Assembly (NCBI GenBank): GCA_003550305.1
Contig: QKYT01000116.1
Coordinates: 99,069 to 163,068, forward strand
DNA length: 64,000 bases
Source of the DNA: Glomus cerebriforme
Lineage: Eukaryota > Glomeromycota > Glomeromycetes > Glomerales > Glomeraceae
Direction of reading: 5' to 3'
Shown here in pieces: positions 45,980-58,689 of the stretch (within the stretch, counting starts at the first letter, position 1; the number at the start of each line of letters is the position of its first letter). Under the pieces are notes generated by a model, which saw only the letters and a program-made list of their open reading frames with translations, did no database searches and had not been told where the DNA came from. Both the position numbers and the translations under genes were made by a program.

Positions 45980-48979
45980 ATGACCACGGCCTCTGTGCCA
46001 GCAACGTCTAGTGAACATCGAGGTCCTTTATTTCAAAACACAAAAAATAAGATCGCGTCGTTATCAAGTAAAAACGAAGAGGTAAGTAAATAAAACTCAA
46101 TTTCACATTTCGTTAATGAAATAATACTTTCAAAATGTGCATATAAAATATATTTAATTAAACCGCTAATTTGCAACGATTTTTATTTCTTTTTAATGAT
46201 CAATTGTATACTTCATTATACATTTTCCTTTCCTCTTTCTAAACAGATTCTTGACCAAATAAACAGATTACATCATTCACATTCTCAAGCTTTAACTGTA
46301 ATAAATAACCAATTGGAAACGATTCCACATACAGATGGTTCAGAACAACATATCGATAATCTTGTTAACAATTTAAAATCCAGACAAAGGCGTAATAATA
46401 GTTTACAACAATCAATATCGCCTTTACTAAGGTCAGATAAGTTGGGTAACGGAAAAGATCTTGAAGATGTAATGGAGGTGGAAGATAATTATAAAATGAA
46501 TGAAACAGGAACAATTACTGCTGATGACTCCTTATCATCAAGGAAATCGGCAAAACTTGCAATGGCAAATCGTACTGTTAAAGAATTAAAGAAAATGGAA
46601 AATTTGACTCCTAATAATAATGGGGGAGAATTGGACTGGAAATATTTTTCAGCCGAAAACAATTCAGATTCTGAAGGAAATTCAAGTAGTATGGAAGATA
46701 AGGATTTTGACGATAATAATTCATCTTCACGTCGAAGAATGCTCAAGGGTCATCCTTCGTTAACTATTAATACGAAAACTACAAAACCATCACAACGATT
46801 AATCACACCAGAATCTTCTGATTCAGAATTTGATATTTCAAATGCACATATGCCTCTAGCTCCAACATTGGGCGGAAGCAGAAATCCTCTTCGTGTTGCA
46901 CGTCATAGTTCTGCTGAGCATTATAATACAGAACGACGTGGTCGAGCTGCTAATTCGTTGTTTTCAATGGATGATGTCATTGAAGAAGAAAGAGGTTCTT
47001 TATCAGATGTAGCCGAACAAAGTGAAGTCAATACATCCGAAAATATTAATCGTATGCAAAGTAAACAAATAACTTCTGTAAATGGTAAAAAACGGGCACA
47101 AAAACATTTAGATGATTATAACGTAGGAAATGATGCACCTAAAAATATTAAAATGCATCGAAGACCGCATACAGATGATTCATATGCTGATATTCCGGAT
47201 GATAATAGCAGTGTAATGTCAACTGATTCTTTTATCCAATTAGAAGAACTTCGGGCGCGCATTCAAAAACTTGAATCAGAACGTGCAGATGACGGTATGT
47301 TATTAATTAAAAAATAATACCTTTTCTTTAAAATATTTATAATAAATTATTTATTTTTGTTATAATAAATAGAAAGTATGTCTGAACGAAAGAGTCGGAG
47401 AAGAAAGAAACACCATTCTGATTCTATATTGTCTCCAACTGCTTTGTCTCCTGATAGTTCCCAAGGCGGAACCAGCTCGACAAGTGTTCCAAGACGTACT
47501 TCAGCATCAGCCCAACATCAAAAACATTTGCAAAATGCGTTTGATATGTTTGAGAAAGCATTTACTGCAGATCACGATGATTCCTCACCTCCACCTTCAC
47601 ATTCAATGGCAATGGTAGTGTCATCGGCACTTTCACTAAATCAAAAGTTGCGTTCAGTCATGACACAAATGGAACTTGATGGACAACTTTCTGAAAGAGG
47701 ATTGAAAGCATTATTAAAAACGAGTGATGAACAGGTCCGAAGTTTAACCGAATGTTTATTAGCACTTGCTCCTCTTGCCCAAAAAAGAGTACCAACAAAG
47801 AAAATTGAAAGAGATCAACTTGGTATAAAAGGACATGCTTATTATCCTGGCGATTCATCACTCTTACAAATGCCTACTCCTTCACATTCTACACATTCCA
47901 CACGATCTGTTTCTCCTTTATCAAGAATATCATCTGCTCCATTTGCTCCTCATGAATCACAGATCGGTGATGTTGATCAGCCCTCCTCACGAAGAGTTTC
48001 CCCAGTTCCTCAATCATCTCCTCCAACTTCATATTATGCTTCACAACGAACCACATCACGATATTGTCGTGTATCTTCAAGACCTTCCTCACCAACCTTA
48101 CAACCAGAATATAATGAACCACAAATTTCGAATTCACGTGTATTAGAGCGAAAATCCCGTCGTTCTTCTGGTACTGCATATAATTCATATTCTGTCGCGA
48201 ATCCTGTTTCATCATCATCACCTTCTCCGCCACCAATGCAACATTATGATCAACCGGGTCCGCGTGCTTACGAACGCGAAATTTCACGTGAACCGCCTCG
48301 TGAACTTCCTCGTCTACAAAGATACAGCCTACAAGGATTTAACAATAATGCGCCCCAACCGACCTCTTCAGCATATCAGAGAACTGCTTCACGTCCATCG
48401 ACACTTATCCGAACCGATGAATTATCTTATCCTCCTAATCATCACGTTCGAACATCATCTACATCATCTACATCATCTATTCATCGTTCTTCATCAGGAA
48501 GGTCATATGCGCGTGTTGCTAATGAAGAATATGTAACTAGTCCAGTTTCAACAACAAGATCACAACCTTCATCACGATTATATGAGTATGCTCGAAGGTA
48601 TCCTTCTGATGGTCAATCTCAAATAGACAGACGCCCGACGCCTGGATTGGAGACGGATCGAAGGTACTCGAGACGTATTGTTAATCAGATATATGAACCA
48701 GAAGATGGATATGATGGGTCAAATGGTTATGGAGAAAATATCTCTGAAAGAGATTATATTAGAGATGATAAAGCGGGAATAAGAAGAAACATTTCTAATG
48801 GTAGCAATTCTTATAGGCAAAGAATGATACCTGCTCAAGAACAAGTAAATGGTGATGTTGGAATTGGTAACGAAGAAAGTCGAGGTGAAGATAATCAGCA
48901 AGATGACGAAATAAATCAAAATGTTCCAGTAAACGGCTCGAATGTTGATAATGTTGAAGCAAATGATGGATATATATGA
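45980..48979 (+). CDS. Ser-rich, largely disordered protein, 918 aa, unrecognised
   Basis: Three exons (45980-46081, 46247-47294, 47373-48979) give 918 aa in exact frame. The N-terminal part has a short coiled coil (KNKIASLSSKNEEILDQINR). A second coiled coil before the last intron reads FIQLEELRARIQKLESERAD. Between them are Ser/Asp/Glu-rich stretches. After the intron, a basic SERKSRRRKKHH segment precedes a predicted helical module of about 85 residues (KHLQNAFDMFEKAF, SALSLNQKLRSVMTQMELDG, LSERGLKALLKTSDEQVRSL). A long Ser/Pro/Arg/Tyr-rich tail follows, with an acidic Asn/Asp-rich end. The helical module is the most likely folded part. The layout suggests a scaffold or polarity/cytoskeletal adaptor, but I assign no function. 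Confidence 0.8.
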
Positions 48980-49843
48980 TGAAGGCGCAGTCTATTATAT
49001 ATTAACACTTGCAACTATTGCTCGTTTTCGACAATTTTGGTTCTCCATAATAATTTGGACTTTTCTTGTTTTGCAAGCGGGTCTTAACAAACACGTCGAA
49101 TATTTTTTCTTTTAAATATTTATTAAAAAATTATTTCGTTGTAGATATTTTTTTCTCACATTTATTATATTTATATATTATTATTCGCATATGTTTTAAC
49201 AATTACGTTTTTTTTTATTTAACTATATTGATTATTTATATGTTTTTATCCCCCCCCCCTCCCCTCATTCTATATGGGTTTTTTTTTTGAATATATTTCA
49301 AAAAAAAAACAAATTATTGATTATTATTATTAAATGGGAATTATATTCATATATTTCCTTATTTACGTACTACTTAGCCAAAATTGCATTATTTTATTGA
49401 TCTATTTTCTTTTATAATAAGATGATTATTTAATCTCTTATGTTTTCTAAAAAAAAATCATTTTTGAATGAAGGGAAAAATCATTTTACTATTATCATTA
49501 TCATTATTATTTTATGTTAACCAAATCAAAATTATTTTCAAATGTATAATTTTCTTTTTTTTTGTAAAAAGTATTTTAGTTTATCATGATATTTTTCTAT
49601 TTTTATAAAAAAATTACTATTGTGTAATATTTTTTTACTATCGACTTTTTTCAATCTAATGAATGAAAAAAAAATCTAATTTTTACCTTTACATATTGAG
49701 AATGTTTACATGATATTTTATTGTGTGTATATTTTGAATTAAACTGTGAATTCGATGCGGATTTGAAGATAAATACATGTAAAAGATGTTCTTTTAATTA
49801 AAAATTCTGATCAAGTTCTCTTTGAGAAACAAATATTGATTTA
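48980..49843. other. Intergenic region with a C-rich tract
   Basis: Convergent 3' region between the 918-aa gene (+) and the NUXM-like gene (-). A C10 run at 49250-49259 followed by TCCCCTC is exceptional in this AT-rich sequence. The rest is homopolymer-rich spacer. The ORF at 49066-49290 is an artefact. Confidence 0.4.
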
Positions 49844-50443
49844 TTAAAAGAAATAATATTTCCCATAAACATAAGCATTAGACAAAGCAAGTGATGACAT
49901 TACAATAGGTAAAGGTTTCCTTGATTTGATTGATCTTTCAACATTAAATAAACTATATATTAATGACCAAGCTGATAATAAAACGATTTCAAAGTTAGTT
50001 TTTTTAGAAGTAGTATAATACAATAACTTAAAAATACAAACATGTTGAAGTTCCTGCTCCATTACTAAAATCACCTACATAAGTCATATATCTAGAGAGT
50101 TAAAAAGAAATGGTTACTACAGGATAATTCAAATACTAAAGGAGAATTTGTAATTGTTGATTTATAAATACCCAGAAAGAGAAAACATTAAACTAAAACC
50201 TATAACTGTCCACACCGAAGGCAGTCCAGGATAATTCCTTGCCGCCAAACCTGACGAACCTAAACCTATTTTCAAAAAAATCAATTTTTTAATACATAAG
50301 TTTCCTTATCTAATTCTTCACAAACAATAGCTTAACATACATAATGTTGCCATTGTCCAAGCTGGATATGGAGTTTTAGCTAATGTCCTAGTAATAGGAT
50401 CATTCTTCGTTGTTGTAATTTGCGATTTATCATTTGATTCCAT
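49844..50443 (-). CDS. Small membrane protein, NUXM-like complex I accessory subunit
   Basis: Four exons (50341-50443, 50172-50265, 50042-50091, 49844-49971) give 124 aa in exact frame. MESNDKSQITTTKNDPITRT leads to KTPYPAWTMATL, then LGSSGLAARNYPGLPSVWTV, a hydrophobic segment IGFSLMFSLSGYMTYVGDF, SNGAGTSTSWSLIYSLFNVE, RSIKSRKPLPIVM, SSLALSNAYVYGKYYFF. The PYPAWT start, the GxGTSTxWSLIY block and the YGK ending resemble fungal mitochondrial complex I subunit NUXM, a two-to-three-helix protein. The match is from memory of the family pattern, so the name is tentative; a small mitochondrial membrane protein is the safer statement. Confidence 0.6.
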
Positions 50444-51859
50444 TATTTGTTTAAATTACCAGATTTTAGAACAATTACTTATAAAATTAATGATCTTCAT
50501 ATTGCATATTTGTAAAATATATTTTTTGCATTTTTATATATAAAATTATCTTGTACTTACAAATTTCTTTTGGAATTTCAAACATATTTTATTTCAGATT
50601 TATTTAAAGTTAATCATAATTTATTGTATGAAAGGTTATTATATCTAAAGTAAATATAAATATAAATATACATATTAATCAGCAAGTGCAATCCATCATG
50701 CTTACTTATTACTGTAATAAGTATATAATTATTTCTATATTAATTTCAAAAATTTTAAAATCATGTATTTGTTAACATAAAAGAATCAGATTTAAAAAAA
50801 TTCTTCTTTCTATTGGTGATTATTTTTTATAGATTGAACTTATATAAAATTTGATTTAATAAAAAAAAATAAAGCTAAATATAAAAAAATTATTAATAAA
50901 AATATTAAAATTAAAAATACTGATACAAATAAATAAATAAACTATTTACCTAAATTTCATCCTTATTATTATTATTAGTAACTGAATCTTTATATTTTGA
51001 AATAGTTTTCTCAATTAATTCCTTCATTATTCTATTATATTTAAGTTTAATCTATTTCAGTGTGTTAATAGGTGCTAATTTTTTTTAGACTATTTATTCA
51101 GGTTCTTTTCCTTCTATTGTATTTTTAATAGAATAAGAAATTGACATACTTATTCCTTTAAGAAAATTCATAACTAATAATACAATTCAATGAATTAGTA
51201 CATATATATATATGTAAAATAAATAAGAATTTTACTTATTGTATCATTTCTTTATTTTTAAATCTTATATTATGATATTATTTTTTTTTCATATCATTAT
51301 CTGTTTTCTTTTTAGATTTTTCTTCAGATTCTTCTGGACTATGGTATGTATTTTCTTTAAGGATCAGATTAAATTTTAATTTATGAAACTTTATCATAAT
51401 CAGATCACCAATCCTTAATAAATGGTTAATCATATTTATTCTTTTTATTTATTTCTTTTAAAAAAAATAATATATTATTAGTTTATACATAATAATTAAC
51501 TAATGGATTAATAAATTACCTTATTATGATAAGAATTTTCATGTTATCTTATCGTATTTTTGACTTATAATGATTTATCCTTATTTTTTTTTAATAGTTT
51601 TTCTCTCTAATACCTATGCCATTAGTGAATTATTTCATATATAATACCTTCTCCAATTAGGTAACTTATTGGATCTAAAATTTTGAAAAGAGCTGGTATG
51701 ATCATTTTTGTTAACATGTCTCAAACATTTTGTTAACATTAAGTTGACTTTTAGCCAGCATGTGTTAAATATTTCAGAAAATATTCTGCTAATAATATTA
51801 TTTATATTAATTAGTAGTAATTTTGTAAACTGATAATAAAAATAAAGAAATAATTTGAC
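50444..51859. other. AT-rich gene-poor region
   Basis: No supported gene. A minus-strand fragment (about 50985-51060, LKYNRIMKELIEKTISKYKD) is open for about 35 codons and might be a relic. An (AT)n run lies at about 51202-51215. Nothing else is recognised. Confidence 0.4.
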
Positions 51860-52500
51860 TAAATCAAATTTAATTTAGATTTGATTCAGATTTGATTTGA
51901 TTTAATTTAATTTGAAATTTTTGAATTGCGAATTGAATTCGAATCTTAGATTTGGATTTGGTATTGAATCTAAATTTGATTTGATTTATTTAAATCAAAT
52001 CTGAATCGAATTTAAATTGGCCAAATTCAAATCAAATTCAAATCAAATTTGATTTGACCAATTTGATTTGAATTCTGATTTATTAATTATGATTTTTTTT
52101 GTATCACAAAAAAAAATAATTTATAGGTATGGATATAATGGCATATTATATTATTTTTTTTAATTTTAATTATAATTATAAATAAAATAAATACTAAAAA
52201 AATTTTGGTGATGAAGATACAGAAATTGATGATATTGTATCTGAATTAAATCAAATCAAATTAAATCAAATTCTAAATTGAATTAATTTGAATTAAATCT
52301 GAATCCAATCTGAATTGATTTGATTTGATTCATTCAAATTTAAATCGAATCTGAATTGATTTGATTTGATTCGTTCAAATTTCAAATTGAATCTGAATTG
52401 ATTTGATTTAATTCGTTCAAATTTCAAATCAAATTTGAATGATTTATAATTTGATTGAATCGAATTTGAATCTGATTTAATTCAATTTGATTTGAATTAT
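51860..52500. repeat. Self-complementary AAATTTGA/TCAAATTT repeat field
   Basis: The sequence is almost wholly built from AATTTGATTTGA and its complement TCAAATCAAATT. Many local inverted repeats occur, for example around 52020-52070 where TCAAATCAAATT meets AATTTGATTTGA. From 52310 a clear tandem array of 41-42-bp units (starts about 52310, 52351, 52393; each CTGAATTGATTTGATTT) is visible. No coding frame is apparent. Confidence 0.8.
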
Positions 52501-52726
52501 GCAGAACACTACCTGTAAGACATCATGTAAATCTTTATTTAAATCTACTGTGTGGAGATACTTGACTTTTCTGGAAATAGCCGATATATTATCATTAGAT
52601 AGAATCATTAAAATTTTGTGAAGAAACTAATCATTTTCTTTTCTCCTAAATTTTCTGAATTTTTTGTTATTTGTAATGAACATTATTCTTTGATTTTTTA
52701 CCATGGATACTTTTATTTTTTCTTGA

Positions 52727-52865
52727 ATTATCATCATAATCATCCTTATCATTATCATTATTACTATTATTATCCTTATTGTTATTATCATTGCTATTAT
52801 CATCCTTATCATCATCACTATTTTCAAATTTGTCATTATTATCATCTTTTTCATCATTATTAGAA
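52727..52865. repeat. Imperfect (ATC/ATT)n trinucleotide microsatellite
   Basis: A run of ATC, ATT and CCTT-type triplets. It creates artefactual Tyr/His, Met/Ile or Asp/Asn-rich ORFs in all frames. The Asp/Asn/Lys-rich minus-strand reading (52667-52903) might derive from an acidic coding tail, but nothing supports this. Confidence 0.75.
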
Positions 52866-55019
52866 GATACAACAATTGGTATATTTTGTTTATTTAATTT
52901 CATAGTCTTCTTACTGATTTGCTTTTATTTTTGTATTTTTTTATTTTTTTCTTCATTGTCAATAAACTTTTAATGATTGTTAATTCTTTATCTTATTTTT
53001 AATATTTTAATTCTTATTTAAACTCTTTATGTATTTTAGTTTAAATAAAGAAAATTCTAAAAAATAAAACAATAATATTAGATATATATAACTAATATAA
53101 TAAAAATGAATATTAGTATAAATTAGTACAAATAAATATTAGTATAATAATTCACATCAATAGACATGACGTTAGTATAAATTAATATTAGTAATGTTTC
53201 ACATGATATTTCAACAAAATCTTCAAAATTGTTTAAATTTAATACAAATTTATTTTTTCCAGTTTGTAACATGCTTTTACTTTTTGATTATTTCTGATCT
53301 TTCAATAATATATCTGGAGTATTTATATTACAGTTTTTGCTATAACTCCTATTTCTTTTTTTACTTTTTGACTTTGACAATAAGTATTTTGAACAAGTTA
53401 TAATATTAGAAAGGTGTTATATAGATATTTATAAAAAAAATATCTAAATAAAATTAGAAAATTAGAAAATTAGTTAAATTGATAAAATTAGTCTATTTTA
53501 TACTTTATTTAATTTTGTAACTGATGATCAAAAATAATATCATATTTACTAAATGATTACTAATGTTATTCTAATTAATTCATTTATAACTCTACTCATT
53601 CTATTTAATTAAATGAATTTTTAATTATTTTTCTCTTAATTAGAAATTTCTGGAAAATCTGTTAGAATCTGTTAGTAGTTTTATAAATTTTCAACTGTTT
53701 AAGAAAAGTAATAGCAATAAATAATTTTTAATAATTCAGATAATATATAATTATTAAAATAAATAATTTAAACTATTATGCAATTATTAACTTGTCAACT
53801 TGATTGGAAAAAGTGGGACAACTCTTCCTGTTGATCCTTACACCCATTTTTTGAAAAAGTTTTGGAAAGAAAAGTTACTTTTTTTGCCATTTTGCATTAA
53901 GAAAATGATCTTTTAGTCTTAGGAAAAGTTGCTCTACATCATTGGAATTAACTAGAAAGGTTTAAAAAGTTTGAACTATAGTTTCCAGTTTACCAAGTTT
54001 TTTTGCAAATTAGGTTCATGATAACTTTCAGTTACTTACATCTTTCTCTAAGTTGATACCTATCTAAGGGGTCATTTGGTATTTTAAGGTATCCTTTACG
54101 TGCACGAAACAGATGGGTTGGACTTGTGACTACTTTAGGTAGATCCAGAAGTGAGTCTAGTGTGAAGTTTTTTTAGAAGTTTAGCACTTTTCGCAGAGTT
54201 GACACATGGGCTTGGCGTAGTAGGGAGAGTCTTTTCTGATATATAAGTTTGGTAAATAATTCCCTTTTTATAATTTTATAATTTTATTTTTATTGGTGAA
54301 AAGATAATAGGATATTATTTTTTCAGGGCTCATAAGTATAAATAACCAAATTAGCTGAAAATCTGTATTCTTTAATGAAAGAAAATTTTGTTAACCTTAC
54401 TTTAATTTTTTCAATATTCATCAATTTCTGGTAGGAGATAGGGAGGTACCTGAAATTTTGATTGATAGTCGATCATCTGTTGATGATTAGTTCTCTTGTT
54501 GTTACACTTTCTTTAGATTTTTGTTTTACTGTGATGATCCCTATTTATACTCCTTAAGGTGATGTCATAGATAATTGTATTATAGAAAAAACAAAAAGTT
54601 AAAAAAGTGCAGAAGATATAGGTACAGTGTCAGAGTGGTTAATATGGGGATTTGAAAGGATTAGTTGTATTATTGGATGTTATTTTTTGTAAAAGGTATA
54701 TCAAGGATGAAGATTCTTTGATTGGTTATGGTATATAAGTACAAATTTACTCTTTGGTAAGTAGTCGACTCGATTCTCAGGAGAATGTCTGGTGGTACCG
54801 TAAAAATTGGCTTATTATAAAGAATTACTACCTTAGCAAAAAAAGAAGTTAGATACTTAGTGATGTCCTTTAAATGAGACAGTATAAGTAATTATCTCAA
54901 TTCATCTGAAGCATCTGTTAGGATAACTAGTAGATATCAGTCCTGGTGGATAGAGGAATAGAGGTATGATTAGTTTAGTTTTTTTTCTTTTTAGTGTTAG
55001 TTAATTTTAGATAGTTCTT
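52866..55019. other. Gene-poor region, no recognised feature
   Basis: About 2.1 kb of AT-rich sequence. The part from about 53800 on is somewhat richer in G and looks less simple (for example around 54100-54240), possibly a decayed element, but no frame is long enough to identify it. Confidence 0.35.
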
Positions 55020-55200
55020 CTTTCTGGAAGTTGGTACTAGCAGTTGGCTTCTATAAATCTTTTTAAATGTTTCATGCTAGTTTAAAAACCCTAGTATCTA
55101 GCTGTAGTCCAGTACCTTTGTTCTGAAAACTGATACTAATATCCAGTCTCTATAAATTCATTAATGTTTCATGCTAGTTTAAAGATCCAAGAGATTAAGA
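55020..55200. repeat. Two-copy imperfect direct repeat, about 105 bp
   Basis: The segment ending TCTATAAAT..TTTCATGCTAGTTTAAA appears at about 55047-55087 and again at about 55152-55187. Each is preceded by a similar GGTACTAGCAGTTGG / TGATACTAATATCCAG segment. Confidence 0.6.
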
Positions 55201-55689
55201 GGAGATTCAGGTAGACTGGATGAAGGGTATTCGCCTTGAAGGAGAAGATTTGGGAGGTTAAGGTAATTTTATAGTATTGCGATCAAGTTTAAAATATCCG
55301 TTCACATAGTTTTATTTGCATCATCCATCATATATTTCTCAGTTACATTACAACAAGAACTTGCGACTTACATGTGAATATATCAAGGCCATCAGAGATT
55401 CTTATTCCCTTAATATCTACTCAAATAATTCTGGAGTTCGTAGAAGATTTCATAATTTTCGCAGCACGTGCAATCATTTTGATCCAATCGAATTCAATTA
55501 AAAAAAATATTCTCTTATAAAACTTAAATAGTGATGAAACCTGATAAACTATGTATTTGTGTTCACCAACTTTTCTGTTCATAATAGGATTAACATCCAT
55601 GAGGTAATAGCTAAATGAAAAGCAGTTATTAGTGATAAAAGTGATAAGTTAATAGTCATTTGGTCTACTTACAAATCAATAAAAATTTT

Positions 55690-56200
55690 TTCGCAATATA
55701 ATCAAAAAAGTTTATTTTCAGCATCTAATAATTTGTTCTGAACCTTATTTTTAAAATCTTCTTCACTCCCATCAAGGATGGTATCAATATAACTCTCTAA
55801 GATAGGTGTTCACACTTCAGGATTAATGTCTCTTATAGTTAATACCTTTCTAGTGAGTTTCTCTCCTATTTTTTCTATCAAATCCTCAGTTGCTTTCCTA
55901 AATGTACAAACTATGAAAATATCATGGATGTATCTGTTCATAAAAGAGGAACAAACATTATTGGATATCTTCTGTTTGTAAAAATGGTATGTAGAAAGCA
56001 GAAAAATGAAATTTACTGTTAAAGCTCTCTTTCTCAAACAATCTTTTGTTGGGCATATTCAACAATGGTGTTAGATTCCAAAAAGTTTGCAGTGGAGTTC
56101 ATGAAGTTGAAGTTCCTACAGGTGAAGATCCAAAAGTTTCTGAAGTTTGTAGAGTTTCTGAAGTCCTTACAGATAATGGAAACTCTGACTGTAAATGAGC
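55690..56200 (-). pseudogene. Relic coding segment on the minus strand, unidentified
   Basis: Reading the minus strand from 56200 gives a Ser/Thr-rich stretch (VRTSETLQTSETFGSSPVGT, one TGA) leading to TFWNLTPLLNMPNK. Then from 56040 it gives NRYIHDIFIVCTFRKATEDL, IEKIGEKLTRKVL, TIRDINPEV, a single TGA, and PILESYIDTILDGSEEDFKN. The frame stays open on both sides of the TGA, which suggests a once-coding sequence with point decay. I do not recognise the family. Confidence 0.4.
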
Positions 56201-56420
56201 TTGAAAGATACTGGTTCTTATATTAAGATATACCGTGTTCTACAGGATTATAACAAATGTCTTATTATGTTTGAAACAAATGCAAATGCATGCATATCGA
56301 CTTACCTTAACAGTGTTATTAAGAACAGCTAATTGCCTATGTACTATTTTTGCCACGAAGAAACTATTGAAGATATTGTGACAAACTTCTATTATTGCTT
56401 GTCCAAAATCAGTCTATGAT
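56200..56420 (+). pseudogene. Relic coding segment on the plus strand, unidentified
   Basis: A plus-strand frame reads IYRVLQDYNKCLIMFETNAN, ACISTYLNSVIKNS, stop, LPMYYFCHEETIEDIVTNFY and YCLSKISL, then double stop. One internal stop in about 70 codons with natural-looking composition suggests a decayed gene fragment, probably from a transposon. Confidence 0.35.
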
Positions 56421-57351
56421 AATTTGAGTTTTATTTGTGTAAGGATTCATATGTATTATTTACTCTAACAAAAAAGTGAAAATATTGCACCTTAAGCCAT
56501 GTGAGATAAGCAAAACAGAAAGATCTAACTGAGACAGGCATAAAAATGAATTGATTTACTAGAGTCAAATTTTCAATGAAAAGAGTAAGGAATTAAGCGA
56601 AATCAAGTTCTGTTGAAGTTTTACATATATATTCAATATAGTCTTGAATGCACCAAGTGGAGACCTTCCATTTCTTAAAATAATCATTAACAGTTTTTAT
56701 ATTTATGCTACAGTGAAACTCAAAATATCTTGTTATTAAAAGTTACAGTTCACAATCCATAACAGAATATTTTTTTCTATTCATTGTTTTATGATAAGCA
56801 ATTATAGGAAAGTGGTTCTACAAATTACATTATTACATTTCATGTTGCACATTTTTTTAAGCCTTATTTATTATACAATTTTTTTTGATGCTTATATGCA
56901 CATAGTTAGGGATGTTAACAGTCCAAATCAATTCAGATCAATTCTGAAGCAATTTAACAATTTGCCGATTCCAGAAAAGTGTGATCACTTATATCCAATA
57001 AGTGACCTATCCTAAAAATGGTCTGGAAACAAATATTATTAATAATTATTTTTAAAAAAATTATCTCAAAATTCAGCAATTTGCTTAAGACTGATACTGA
57101 CCAACTAGTCTAAACTGATACTAGAATTAGTTTTATGTTTTAAGTATTGAGTAGAACTTTATCACTTAATACTAATAAGTAACCTATCCTAAAAAATGCC
57201 TAAGAATAAAATTTATTAATAAAATTTTTTTAAAAAATCATCTTAAAATGTGGCAATTTACTTAGGACCAGTCAGTTCTAGTTCATAGGACCGTTAACAT
57301 GTCTACATATAATTAAAAAATAAAAGTCCAAAAATGTATTAAGAAACTTCA

Positions 57352-57561
57352 AAGGGACTTGCTAAAAGAAATTTCACATGGATTACTTATCTAAATCATC
57401 TTACATTAGAAGAAGATAAAAAATTACGTAAAGAAAGATATAAAACTTTATTAATGATTTTTCAGATACATAACGAATCAGAAAATACTAGAAAGATAAG
57501 TGAAATGTATGATACTATTAAAGAGGGAGGAAATATGCAGATCCTAGGCTATTTAATATGA
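57352..57561 (+). pseudogene. Relic coding segment on the plus strand, unidentified
   Basis: About 65 open codons ending in TGA: NFTWITYLNHLTLEEDKKLR, KERYKTLLMIFQIHNESENT, RKISEMYDTIKEGGN. A preceding frame (KLQRDLLKEISHG) may be the same relic shifted by one base. Charged, helix-rich, no known domain. Confidence 0.35.
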
Positions 57562-58689
57562 ATTCTAATATCAAGTTATTTCTTTGCTCTATTTTCTATA
57601 CTAATTCCTATCACTATTGCTAACTACAAGATTTTCACACCAATACTCTTTTTCTACATTAGATTTCTAAAATAAATTATCCCATACAAATTTTTGCATA
57701 TCTATATCACTCCACTCATACAGACAATATAAAATAATATTCCCTGTAAGAAAACTTCTCTGAGATTAGGTAATTTCAAACCTACAGCATAAATCGGGAA
57801 TTAGCAATTGAGATAAAAAATAAGGCAATATAATATACACTTATCATCATTTTTACAACATTCCATTCTACCTGAAATTTATTGTATTGTAATAAAGGTA
57901 TTTCAATTTTTTATCATATGTATGATATTGCGCAGAATTTGGCAAGTGTAATTCCTAATATACTGTGCCAGACCTTTGCTGTGAAGTTGTGATGAGATTC
58001 ATGTGAGTAATTTTACTGCATCCATTATATGTGTGATGATGATCTGTAATTTTCTTAGCAAAGATCAAAATGCTAATATATATCAAAAAGAATAATATGT
58101 CTATTTTATTTTGAAACATCTTAGAGGCAAAAAGATTGATTAATATCATGATGACATATTTCAAGAATCTGGCCAAGCAATAAACTAACTTACTTTATTA
58201 TTACTTTGTGAAAAATACGAGTTTGATTGGTTAGATATTGTTAGCAAATAATAGTAAGTTAGATTGGTTTGATTAGATTTTTATTTTACTTGCATAAGGC
58301 ATATAAAAGAATTCACTAGTCAGAGTATTATTTTTTTATACAATTTGCAGAATCGATCTTGGAATATACTTTTGAAAAAAATTATGTTAATATAAACACA
58401 TCATGAAAATCTAATCAACGGTTTCTCAATAAGGAATTTAATGCTATCTATAATCCATATATAAAGATTATTAAGGGGCTATACATAATTTTGAGAATGT
58501 GTGAGAAAGTTTAAGAATAAATCATTTTGTGCAATTACTTGTTCCTGTGATACATATAATGATTACTATAATATTATTGCGCATTGATTTATCAAGCTAT
58601 AATAAATCTTAATCAAAAAAATAAAAAATAATAGTACACTTTACTTCACACAATTTCACAACCCCACTTCATGCAAAAAAAATTATAAA

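Noticed and set aside
47658..48536. Several overlapping ORFs of 67-132 aa
   Set aside because: Shadows in other frames of the 918-aa gene.
52618..52903. Tyr/His-, Met/Ile- and Asp/Asn-rich ORFs
   Set aside because: All arise from the same trinucleotide microsatellite read in different frames.
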